Source of the DNA: a bacterium
Lineage (GTDB): Bacteria; Bacillota; Bacilli; Lactobacillales; Streptococcaceae
Length of the DNA stretch: 64,000 bases
Reading direction: 5' to 3'
Assembly: GCA_905221065.1 (NCBI GenBank)
Contig: CAJNBS010000007.1
Location: 1-64,000, forward strand
The notes under the pieces are model-generated. The model saw only the letters and a list, made by a program, of their open reading frames with translations, ran no database searches and had not been told where the DNA came from. Position 1 is the first letter of the stretch. The number at the start of each line of letters is the position of its first letter. The translations under genes were made by a program, and so were the position numbers. Shown piece by piece: positions 18,538 through 28,800 of this stretch.

Positions 18538-18556
18538 GTAAAAAAGTACAAAAGGC

Positions 18557-18585
18557 TTTATATTTTTGCTCAAATGGTGTATAAT
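18557..18585 (+). promoter_or_regulatory. Promoter of the AliB-like gene
   Basis: TTTATA (18557-18562), 17-base spacer, TATAAT (18580-18585). TGGAGA before ATG 18619 is the ribosome site. Confidence 0.55.
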
Positions 18586-18618
18586 ATTTCACATACTGTA
18601 AAAAAATGGAGAATAATC

Positions 18619-20583
18619 ATGAAGAAATCAAAAGTTATGCTGTTTGGAGCTATGGCTTTGACAGCAGGTCTAGCTCTAGCGGCATGTGGATCATCTCAAT
18701 CAAGTAATGCAGACAAGACTTACTCTTATATCTTTGTCAATAACCCAGACACCTTGGATTATATTACCTCTACACGAGATTCTACATCTAGTATCACAAC
18801 TAACTTGATTGATGGCTTGTTGGAAAATGACCAGTATGGCAATCTCATTCCATCTATGGCTGAGTCATGGACAGTATCAAAAGATGGTTTGACCTACACT
18901 TATAAAATCCGTCAGGGAGCTAAATGGTACACTTCTGAAGGAGAAGAGTATGCGGATGTAACGGCTTATGACTTTGTGACTGGTCTCAAGTATGCTGCTG
19001 ATAAAAAAGCTGAGAACTTGTACTTGGTACAAGACTCCATCAAGGGTCTAGCAGACTATGTTGAAGGAAAATCATCTGATTTTGGAACTGTTGGTGTGAA
19101 GGCAGTGGATGATTACACCCTCCAATACACCCTCATCCAACCAGAGACTTATTGGAACTCTAAAACAACAGCAAGTATTCTTAGTCCTGTAAATGAAGCT
19201 TTCTTGAAGTCTAAGGGAGATGACTTTGGAAGTGTGACACCATCAAGTATCTTGTCAAATGGTCCTTACTTGTTTAAGTCTTTCACATCAAAATCTTTGA
19301 TTGAATTTGACAAAAACCCTAATTACTGGGATAAGGACAATGTTAAAATCGAGAAAGTGAAACTCTCTTTCTTTGACGGATCTGACCAAGACAGTATTGC
19401 AAGAGGATTCTTAGAAGGCAACTATACAGACGGTCGTATTTTCCCAACCAGTTCAGTCTTTGCTGAACTCAAGAAGGGAAATGAGGACAAGATTACTTAT
19501 ACACCACAAAACTCAGTTACTTTCTACTATCTTTTCAACGTCAATCGTCAAAGCTACAAGCAGACTATGAAGCAGTCTGATAAGGAAAAGACAGATGCAC
19601 GCGCAGCTATGCAAAATAAAGATTTCCGTCAGGCTATCAACTTTGCTTTTGACCGTCATGCTTATGCAGCGCAGACAAATGGTGAAGATGGAGCAGACCG
19701 TATCTTGCGTAACACGGTTACACCAAGTAACTTTGTCCAAGTTGGCGATAAGAACTTTGGTGATATTGTCAATGAAAAAATTGTCAACTACGGTAAAGAT
19801 TGGGCAAATATCAACCTAAACGATGGTAAGCAAGCCTTCTTGAACCCTGACAAGGCCAAAGAGAAATTTGCGAAGGCCAAAGAAAGCCTGCAAGCTCAGG
19901 GAGTAACCTTCCCAATTCATTTGGATATGCCAGTTGACCAGACTGCTAAGTTAGATGTGCAACAGGCCGGATCTTTCAAACAAACAGTGGAAGAAACTCT
20001 AGGTAAGGAGAATGTAGTCATCGATGTTATCCAACTTTCTCCGGATGAAAAAGACCAGGCAACTTACTTTGCAGATACAGCAGAACAAAAAGACTATGAT
20101 ATCGACATCTCAGGATGGGGTGGAGACTACTCAGATCCTAAGACTTACCTAGCCATCCTTGATCCAGAAACAGGTTCTCAGTTGAAAAACATGGGCTTGT
20201 CTGAAGGAAAAGACAAGGAAGTCAAGGACAAGATTGGTCTTTCTGACTACAAGAAACTCTTGGATCAGGCTGATGCGGAAATCACAGATACTCAATCCCG
20301 CTATGAAAAATATGCTGAAGCCCAAGCTTGGTTGACAGATAGCGCCTTGTTCCTACCAGTTCAAAGTGGTGGAGCCAATCCAATCTTCCGCAAGACTGTA
20401 CCGTTTACAGGACCATTCTCATTTGTTGGACACAAAGGAGATGCAGACAACTATAAATATGTTGAATTGCAAAAAGAGCCAGTCACTGCTAAACAGTACC
20501 AAGAACTCTATGAAAAATGGCTAAAAGAAAAAGCTGAGTCAAATAAAAAAGCTCAGGAAGATTTAGCTAACCATATTCAATAG
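18619..20583 (+). CDS. Orphan oligopeptide-binding lipoprotein, AliA/AliB-like
   Basis: 654 residues from ATG 18619. The signal peptide ends in a lipobox LALAAC with Cys23 as lipidation site. The mature protein is a class 5 extracellular solute-binding protein: SMAESWTVSKDGLTYTYKIR near 88, GAKWYTSEGEEYADVTAYDF near 110, FRQAINFAFDR near 352. The C-terminal helical tail WLKEKAESNKKAQEDLANHIQ matches AmiA, AliA and AliB. No permease or ATPase lies nearby, so it probably delivers peptides to AmiCDEF, whose first genes are at the right end of this window. It is neither AliA nor AliB as I remember them. Monocistronic. Confidence 0.88.
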   Translation: MKKSKVMLFGAMALTAGLALAACGSSQSSNADKTYSYIFVNNPDTLDYITSTRDSTSSITTNLIDGLLENDQYGNLIPSMAESWTVSKDGLTYTYKIRQGAKWYTSEGEEYADVTAYDFVTGLKYAADKKAENLYLVQDSIKGLADYVEGKSSDFGTVGVKAVDDYTLQYTLIQPETYWNSKTTASILSPVNEAFLKSKGDDFGSVTPSSILSNGPYLFKSFTSKSLIEFDKNPNYWDKDNVKIEKVKLSFFDGSDQDSIARGFLEGNYTDGRIFPTSSVFAELKKGNEDKITYTPQNSVTFYYLFNVNRQSYKQTMKQSDKEKTDARAAMQNKDFRQAINFAFDRHAYAAQTNGEDGADRILRNTVTPSNFVQVGDKNFGDIVNEKIVNYGKDWANINLNDGKQAFLNPDKAKEKFAKAKESLQAQGVTFPIHLDMPVDQTAKLDVQQAGSFKQTVEETLGKENVVIDVIQLSPDEKDQATYFADTAEQKDYDIDISGWGGDYSDPKTYLAILDPETGSQLKNMGLSEGKDKEVKDKIGLSDYKKLLDQADAEITDTQSRYEKYAEAQAWLTDSALFLPVQSGGANPIFRKTVPFTGPFSFVGHKGDADNYKYVELQKEPVTAKQYQELYEKWLKEKAESNKKAQEDLANHIQ

Positions 20584-20630
20584 TATTCCTAGTCACGCTT
20601 TTCAGTTAAGCATAGTGGCTGGATTCAGAA

Positions 20631-20672
20631 AAAGGCCCTACCAGAGCTTCTTGATTCTGGTAGGGCCCTTTC
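20631..20672. terminator. Bidirectional terminator
   Basis: A perfect 12-bp stem (20634-20645 with 20656-20667), flanked by AAAA and TTT runs, separates the converging AliB-like and APC permease genes. Confidence 0.85.
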
Positions 20673-20673
20673 T

Positions 20674-22518
20674 TTATTCTTTTAAGTGATAGGAGTAGCT
20701 AGCGACAACGACGTCCTGGTGCCAACGAAGGGCGTATTTGAGTTTGAGACTCATCTGATTGTGTAGAATATTTTGCCAAGGTTTATTAGGGATAAACTGG
20801 GGTACAAGGACAGTGACTGTATAGTTCTTTTTCTGGGCTTCCTCAGAGATCCGTTTGACATACTTGACAGTAGGCGTGATGATGTCACGGTAGCTGGTCT
20901 TGATATTTTTCAGAGTAATGGTTGGGAAGTAATCGGCAAATTCTTGGAGAATTTCCTGGTCTTTCTCTGCTGTTTCCTTAGTAGAAATGTGCATGGCTAA
21001 GACTTCATCACCGATACTTTGAGCGTAGTTAATGGCTCCAACGCTGACGCGGGTGACATTTCCCACTAGAACGAGAACCAGATTGCCATCGTAGTTACGT
21101 TTTTCGATTCCTTCATAAAGACGCAATTGTTGGGCCACTTTTTGGTAATGACTGTGAATAGCCAAGAAAAGTAGGGTGAGTACGAGAATAATCGGGAAGA
21201 AAGGCCAGATATCACTGAGACGGAAAAAGAGCAGGATCAGCACGATAGCGTAGCAAATGATAGCTCCAAGGATATTGGCAAGGGCAGGTTTTAAGAAATT
21301 TGCCCCCTTTTCTTTTTTCCAATGGCGAATCATCCCAGTCTGAGAAAGGGCAAAGGGAACGAAGACCCCGATAGTATAAAGAGGAATCAAACGTTCGGTA
21401 TTGCCATTAAAAATGAGAAGAAGAATCATAGCCCCAAAGGCAAGAGTTAAGATTCCATTAGAGTAGCCTAGGCGGTCTCCTTTTTCCATAAAGAGATGGG
21501 GCATATATTTGTTTTTAGCCATATTGTAGGCCAGCATAGGGAAGGCTGAAAAGCCGGTATTTGCAGCTACGGCCAAAATCAAGGCTGTGGAGAATTGGAA
21601 GGTATAATAGCCAAGGTGACCTAAGAAAGAATCACCAAGGATGCCTTGAGCCATCTGTGAAAGAATAGTTTCTCCGTGTTGAGGCATAATCCCCATCCAG
21701 TAGTTTAGGAAGGTAATACCAGCAAAAAGAAATCCTAGAATCAGTGACATGATAGTCAAGGTCTGAGCAGCATTCTTTTCTTTCGGAGCCTTGAAAAAGG
21801 GAACGGCATTTGAAATAGCTTCAACTCCTGTCAGAGAGGCAGAGCCACTGGTAAAGGCTCTTAGAATGAGAACGATAGACAGGCTCGGGACGGCATGTCC
21901 AATAGGAGAAGTCGCCTGATAGCTGAGAGATCCTGTCATTAGTTGAAAGATTCCATAGAGCAATAGAAAGACAGTGCTGATGATAAAGAGATAGACAGGA
22001 AACATCAGTGAACTGGCAGATTCTTTCAGCCCCCGTAAGTTCAAGAGCATGAGCAAGCAAACTAGAAAAATGGAGATGTGGAGGTTGTAAGGATGGAGAG
22101 CAGGGAGGGCTGCTGTGATAGCATCAGCTCCAGATGATACCGATACTGCCACAGTCAGCATGTAGTCAACCAGCAGACTACCTCCAGCAATCAAGCCTAG
22201 CTCGGGCGATAGATTTTCTCGAGTAACCATATAGGCCCCTCCTCCCTGAGGATAGGCGTGGATGATTTGACGGTAGGAAACGGTTAAACTAGCTAGAAGT
22301 AGGAGGACAAAAAGGCCAATAGGAAGGCTCCACCATATAGCAAGTGGAGAGAGACTAGCCAAGACGAGGACTACTTGCTCAGGACCATAGGCAATGGAAG
22401 ATAGAGCGTCACTTGACAACATGGCCAAGGCCTGCATTTTTCCCAGCAGCCCTCCCTCACCTTCTGTTAAGGACTTAAGAGGACGACCGATAAATGTATG
22501 TTTTAATTTTGTAAACAT
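20674..22518 (-). CDS. APC-family amino acid permease
   Basis: 614 residues from ATG 22518, which has AAGGAAAA a few bases upstream; an in-frame ATG at 22545 is less well placed. About twelve transmembrane helices occupy residues 35-450. MLSSDALSSIAYGPEQ near 30 and YPQGGGAYMVTRENLSPELG near 85 are typical of the APC superfamily branch that includes Kup-like and basic amino-acid carriers. Residues 455-614 form a soluble C-terminal domain. The substrate is not determinable; potassium or amino acids are both possible. It converges on the AliB-like gene. Confidence 0.82.
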   Translation of the reverse strand: MFTKLKHTFIGRPLKSLTEGEGGLLGKMQALAMLSSDALSSIAYGPEQVVLVLASLSPLAIWWSLPIGLFVLLLLASLTVSYRQIIHAYPQGGGAYMVTRENLSPELGLIAGGSLLVDYMLTVAVSVSSGADAITAALPALHPYNLHISIFLVCLLMLLNLRGLKESASSLMFPVYLFIISTVFLLLYGIFQLMTGSLSYQATSPIGHAVPSLSIVLILRAFTSGSASLTGVEAISNAVPFFKAPKEKNAAQTLTIMSLILGFLFAGITFLNYWMGIMPQHGETILSQMAQGILGDSFLGHLGYYTFQFSTALILAVAANTGFSAFPMLAYNMAKNKYMPHLFMEKGDRLGYSNGILTLAFGAMILLLIFNGNTERLIPLYTIGVFVPFALSQTGMIRHWKKEKGANFLKPALANILGAIICYAIVLILLFFRLSDIWPFFPIILVLTLLFLAIHSHYQKVAQQLRLYEGIEKRNYDGNLVLVLVGNVTRVSVGAINYAQSIGDEVLAMHISTKETAEKDQEILQEFADYFPTITLKNIKTSYRDIITPTVKYVKRISEEAQKKNYTVTVLVPQFIPNKPWQNILHNQMSLKLKYALRWHQDVVVASYSYHLKE

Positions 22519-22751
22519 GGTATTTTCCTTTTCTGAAAATTTCAATAAGTGCTATTATACTGCTTTGAAGGGGCATCGTCAAGCAGAGATGATGGTTTTG
22601 TGAGAGTTCGAGATACCTCAAATGGATTATGTTATATTCTTAGATAAAAATCAATTAAAATTCATAAAACGGTATAATCTATTATAAATAAAAAATAGCA
22701 AATAGGGTAAATTTCTATATATTTTAATTAAAGTAAAAATTAGGCTAAAAG

Positions 22752-22781
22752 TGGACGGGGGGGGGGATTTCATGCTATAAT
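22752..22781 (+). promoter_or_regulatory. Putative phase-variable promoter with G10 tract
   Basis: An extended -10 TGCTATAAT (TATAAT at 22776-22781) is preceded by a run of ten G at 22757-22766. The best -35 candidate is TGGACG at 22752-22757, giving an 18-base spacer that includes the tract. Gain or loss of a G would shift the spacing. The gap 22519-22889 holds nothing else apart from AT-rich sequence, and the surface-protein leader is about 100 bases. Confidence 0.6.
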
Positions 22782-22889
22782 GTACGTAGATTCTTATTAC
22801 CTAAAGTGGATATATTATAATAAAATAGTATTATAGTTTATTGATTTTTTGAATAAGAGGAAATAAAAATAAAAAATGGAGATCAAAGA

Positions 22890-25800
22890 ATGAAGTACAA
22901 GAGAACTCAGAAACGCTCTAAGCAGATGTGGCAGCGTGTGGAAAAATTTTCGATTAGAAAGTTTAGCTTTGGAGCAGCGTCGTGTTTGATTGGGGCATCT
23001 TTAGTTGGGGTAGCTATAAATCCGAACATTGTAGATGCGGCATTTAAACAATTAAATGGCGAGGACGGTATTGTATCATTATATTCTAATTCTGGAGAAA
23101 CGCCTGAAAGTGCAGACGGTATTGAAATCGGATCAAAAGTAAATGTAGATAAAGAAATTGGAATCGATGTAGATTGGTCAGAATATACTCGAGAAAATCC
23201 AATTGTTAAAGTAACTTATACATTTAACGGCGGAGCAGACGGAAGTAGTGTAGCTGGATTTGGAGGACACCGTCCACGTTTCTGGTTCACAACACCAATA
23301 GGATTAAAAGAACCTAAAGAAATTACATTAAAGAAAAATGACGGACGACCAGTTTATGTAATGGAAAGCTGGAATAAAAATAAAAAATTCGGTTCGTTAT
23401 CAAATTCGATTAATTCACGTTTCCAAACAGAAGATGACATCAATAGAGCTTATCGAGAAATTGATTTCCGCGGTAATGATACTAAGTGGGAATCTTATAA
23501 TGAAACAACAGGTGAATCTTACCGAGAATATAGCGGAAGTTTTGCGAATAAGTTTTGGTATCATATTGGGGAAAGAATCTCAGATGATCCATATGAACAA
23601 GCTATTTATGAGAGTTTCCGTACAAACACAAAAACGATGTATGTCGATTGGGAACGTGGAGGAATTGAAAGAGCTACGATAACAGCTGTATATGAAGTTG
23701 CCGATCCAACATTTGGTAATGATCGTAGTACTTTAGAATTCGGAGCAGGGTTCAGAGTTGGTATCGCTCGAATGATGCAACATTACAAAACGGTATTAGC
23801 GCCAGTTCCAAGTCTATATAAATTAAATGAAATTTTTGAACCATCTGTTCCAACACGTGTTGCAGTAAAAGATACAAATAAACTTACAGAAGCAGAAAAA
23901 AATATTGTCAGAGATAGACTTTGGAGTGCAAATAAAGAAAATGTAACTTCGGTAGCGAGAACAGGGAAAAATAAATTAATAGAGAACCTTAAGAGTGAAG
24001 AAAAAACAGAATCTATTCTTATAGGTGATGATGGAACAGCGACAATTATTTATTCTGATAATACTAGAGATGTTATTCCAGGAACATCGCTTGTTTATAA
24101 AGTAACGGAAACGAATACGCATAGACAAGGTGGTGGATATGAGTATGATATTGCTCCAGTAGCTGTGAAAAACATGGATCAAATAACTGAAGAAGAAAAG
24201 AAAGCAGCTATTAAATCATTCTTAAAAGCAAATGGAATCGGAATAGAAAATTTACAATATCATAGTGGTAAAAGTGAACTTGATTTCGAGGGTGGAACGC
24301 TTCAGGATGACAAGGGGAATAAATGGTTTGCCTATGATGAGAATACAGCAAATGCCAAAAATATAGGAACACATATAGGGTTTACACCAAACAGTTCTAC
24401 AGTCATGTTATCAAGAGATGCAGGATTCTCTGGAGTATACACTATTCCAACTTCAGATCTTTATTATAAAGAGGGAACTAGCGCTCTAGATTTAGCTAAA
24501 AAGGATGCTGAAGCGGCAATTGACAACTTAAATTATTTATCTCCAAAAGAAAAACAAGCATTTAAAGAAAAACTAAAAGATAAGACTACTCAAGAAAGTG
24601 TCAATGCTGTTGTAGAAGAAGCTGTTGCTAAAAATAGTGAAAATGAGAGAGCATTAGAAGCTAAAAAACGTGAAGTGAAGGAAAAAATTAATAACAATCC
24701 TTACTTAACAACAGCGGAGAAAAAAGAACTAGTAGATCAAGTGTCAGCGGTAGTAATGACAGACCCAACTGAAGGGACTGCTACTCCTATTGAACATACA
24801 AAAGGTCTTGTCGATAAAGTTTTAGACAAAGCATTAGAAAAAACAAAAGAAAAAGCTAAAGCCATTATTGATGAAATCGATAAAAATGGTGGGCAAGCAG
24901 GATATTTAGAAAATCCAACAGCAGCTCAGTATAAAGAGCAAATTCAAAATGCTACTACCCAGGAAGCAATTACGAAAGTAATTGAAGACGCACAAAATCA
25001 AAAATCTAAAAAAGCTCATGATGCTGAAAAAGCTAAAACAGATGCTTTAAAAGATGAGTATAAGAAGAAAATTGATCAAGTTCCTGGGCTAACAGATGCT
25101 CAAAAAGATGAGTATAAGAAACAAATTGATGCAGCAACAACAAGAGATCAATTGGAAGATATTGTGAAGGATGCGGAAGTAAAAGCGTATCGTGATACAG
25201 CAAAAGCAAAAATTGATGCGCTTGAACACTTAAATGCTGCACAAAAAGCAGAATTAAAAACACAAGTTGATGCTGCAGGAAACAAAGCTGAAGTAGACAA
25301 TATTGTATCAATTGCTCAAGGTTTAGATTCTAAAATGGATTCTCTACAAAAATTAGTAGCAGAAGCTGAAAAAGTAAAAGCCTCTGATAAATATACTAAT
25401 CCTAATGTTCCTAAAGATAAGAAAACTGCTTTTGACACAGCAAATGCTGCTGCTTCAAAAGTAGCTGACAAAACAACAGCTGAACCAGAAAATGCGGCGG
25501 GTACATCAGAAGTAGCTACTCTAATTGATAATCTAGCAAAAGCTATAGAAGCTCTTACAGGTGAAAAAGTTGCTGTACCTGTGTCTAAAGATGCTTTGAA
25601 AGCAGAAATTGACTTGAACACAGATGATGCTGTTAAAAAATCACCAGCTTATGCTAAAGAGGCAAATGGCGCTAAAAAACAAGCTTATGATGATGCCTTA
25701 GTAAATGCTCAAAAAGTGTATGATAATCCAGATGCTACACAAACAGATGTGGATAATGCACTAGATACACTAAAACAAGCACGTTTAGCATTATCAGGTA

Positions 25801-28800
25801 AAGCGGAAGACTTCACTTTAGGAGTGAAAGATGGAGCAGCAAAAATCTCTGTAGAACCTAAAGCAGATGCGGAATTAGCTGAAGCTGATAAAGATGCAGT
25901 AAAAGCTAAAGTAACAGCAAACGGTAATGCTTTAGATGATACTTATACTGTAGAGTATGGAGCTATTGCAGAAAAAGGCGATAAGAAAGTAGTACCAGTA
26001 ACAGTCACTCATGATGGTATTACAAGAACAGTTGACGTCCCAGTAGAAGGGAACACTGCAGCGACAACAACACCGACAGCGGATACAGCAAAACTAAGCG
26101 AAACACCTAAGGTAAATGACATTGTTACAAAAGCAGAAGATGTGAAAGCAATCAAAGATGCTGTAAAAGTACCGGAAGGCACACAAGTAACAGATAAAAA
26201 ATTACTTGACGAAGGAAAAGTAGTAGAAGGTACAGACCAAAGTGCAAACGGTGGAGCAAATAACGCAGGTAAACCAGTAGTTAAAGTAGAAGTAACCTAC
26301 GGAGACGGAAGCAAAGATGTAGTAGAAGTGCCAGTAGAAGGCAACACTGCAGCGACAACAACACCAACAGTAGACACAGCGAAACTAAGCGAAACACCTA
26401 AGGTAAATGACACTATTACAAAACCAGAAGATGTAAAAGCAATCAAAGATGCAGTAAAAGTAACAGTACCAGCAGGACAAAAAGAACCAACAAAATCATT
26501 AGTTGATAATGGTAAAGTAGTAGCTGGAACAGACCAAAGTGCAAACGGTGGAGCAAATAACACAGGAAAACCAGTAGTTAAAGTAGAAGTAACATACGCT
26601 GACGGAAGTAAAGATGTAGTAGAAGTGCCGGTAGAAGGCAACACTGCAGCGACAACAACACCGACAGTAGACACAGCGAAACTAAGCGAAACACCAAAAG
26701 AAAATGACACTATTACAAAACCAGAAGATGTAAAAGCGATCAAAGACGCTGTAAAAGTAATAGTACCAGCAGGACAAGCAGAACCAACAAAAGAATTAGT
26801 TGATGGTGGAAAAGTAGTAGCTGGAACAGACCAAACAGCCAATGGTGGCGCGAACAACACAGGTAAGCCAGTAGTTAAAGTAGAAGTAACCTACGCAGAC
26901 GGAAGCAAAGATGTAGTAGAAGTCCCAGTAGAAGGGAACACTGCAGCGACAACAACACCGACAGCGGATACAGCAAAACTAAGCGAAACACCTAAGGTAA
27001 ATGACATTGTTACAAAAGCAGAAGATGTGAAAGCAATCAAAGATGCAGTAAAAGTAACAGTACCAGCAGGACAAGCAGAACCAACAAAAGAATTAGTTGA
27101 TGGTGGAAAAGTAGTAGCTGGAACAGACCAAAGTGCAAACGGTGGAGCAAATAACACAGGAAAACCAGTAGTTAAAGTAGAAGTAACATACGCTGATGGA
27201 AGTAAAGATGTAGTAGAAGTCCCAGTAGAAGGGAACACTGCAGCGACAACAACACCGACAGCGGATACAGCGAAACTAAGCGAAACACCTAAGGTAAATG
27301 ATACTATTACAAAAGCAGAAGATGTGAAAGCAATCAAAGACGCTGTAAAAGTAACAGTACCAGCAGGACAAGCAGAACCAACAAAAGAATTAGTTGACGG
27401 TGGAAAAGTAGTAGCTGGAACAGACCAAACAGCCAATGGTGGCGCGAACAACACAGGTAAACCAGTAGTTAAAGTAGAAGTAACCTACGCAGACGGAAGT
27501 AAAGATGTAGTGGAAGTACCAGTAGAAGGGACTGATGCTGCAAAAGCAACTCCAAAAGTGAAAGAAGAAATCACAGCAGGAGAAGTACCAGTAAGTGTCG
27601 ATCCGGCTACAGATAAAAAAGTAGCTGAAGCAGATAAAAAAGCAATTACAGAAGCTGTAGTAGTACCAGAAGGACAACCACAACCGGCAGACAAACAAGT
27701 TAAAAATGACGGAACAATCGTGGCTGGAACAGGAGCGAATGCAGGTAAGAAAGTAGTTGTCGTAGAAGTTACTTATGGTGACGGATCAAAAGATGAAATC
27801 GAAGTACCAGTGAGAAAAGAAAAAGATGCAGACAAAGCGACTCCAAAAGTGAAAGAAGAAATCACAGCAGGAGAAGTGCCAGTAAGCGTAGATCCATCTA
27901 AAGACAAACAAGTAGCGGAAGCAGACAAAAAAGCAATTACAGATGCAGTAGTAGTACCAGAAGGACAACCACAACCGACAGACAAACAAGTTAAAAATGA
28001 CGGAGCAATCGTGGATGGAACAGGAGCGAATGCAGGTAAGAAAGTAGTTGTAGTAGAAGTTACATATCCAGATGGATCAAAAGATGAAATCGAAGTACCT
28101 GTAAGAAAAGCTACTGATAAGGAAAAAGCCAAAGCTGACTTAACAGAAGCAGCTAACGCGGAAAAAGGTGAAATCGGAGGAGATACTACTCTAACTGATA
28201 AAGAAAAAGAAGACTTGAAAGCCAAAGTAGATGAAGTTAAGAAAGCTGCAGAAGAAAAGATTAATAATGCGAAAACATCTGAAGAAATAGCGAAAGCGAC
28301 AGAAGAAGGTAAAAAAGCAATCGCAGATGTTTATAATCCACAAACTGCTAAAGGTCAATCAACAAATGTCTTCAAGCCAGAGTTAGACTTACAAACTGCT
28401 TTAGTATCCGGAAAAGTAACTGTAGAAAAAGGTAAAGACTTAACTGACGAAGAAATCCTAAAACAATTAGCACTAGCTGATGGAGTAACAGCGAAAGTTA
28501 TTTCTAAACCAACTACAACTGAAACAGGAACTAAAGAAGCAGAAGTGGAAGTAACGCTCGCGGATGGTAACAAAGTAACTGTGAAAGTACCGGTTGAAGT
28601 AGTTGATTCCTTAGATACAGCTGATAAAGATAACGATCTTGCTAAGGCGAAAGAAGATGCTAAAAAACAAGTAGAAGAAGCTGCCAAAGCTAAAATCACT
28701 GAAATCAAGAAGGATACAGGTTTAACTGAAGAGCAAAAACAAAAAGCTGAAGAAGCAATCAATAAAGCTAAAGATGAAGCAAACAAAGCTATTGACGAAG

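Noticed and set aside
26297..27454. Two 187-residue minus-strand ORFs inside the surface gene
   Set aside because: They mirror the 297-bp repeats and the biased codon use of the plus-strand gene, have no ribosome sites, and are low-complexity Ser/Thr/Val products.
26052..28127. CRISPR-like direct repeats
   Set aside because: Units are about 290-297 bp, contiguous and in frame with a protein; there are no short repeats with unique spacers and no cas genes.
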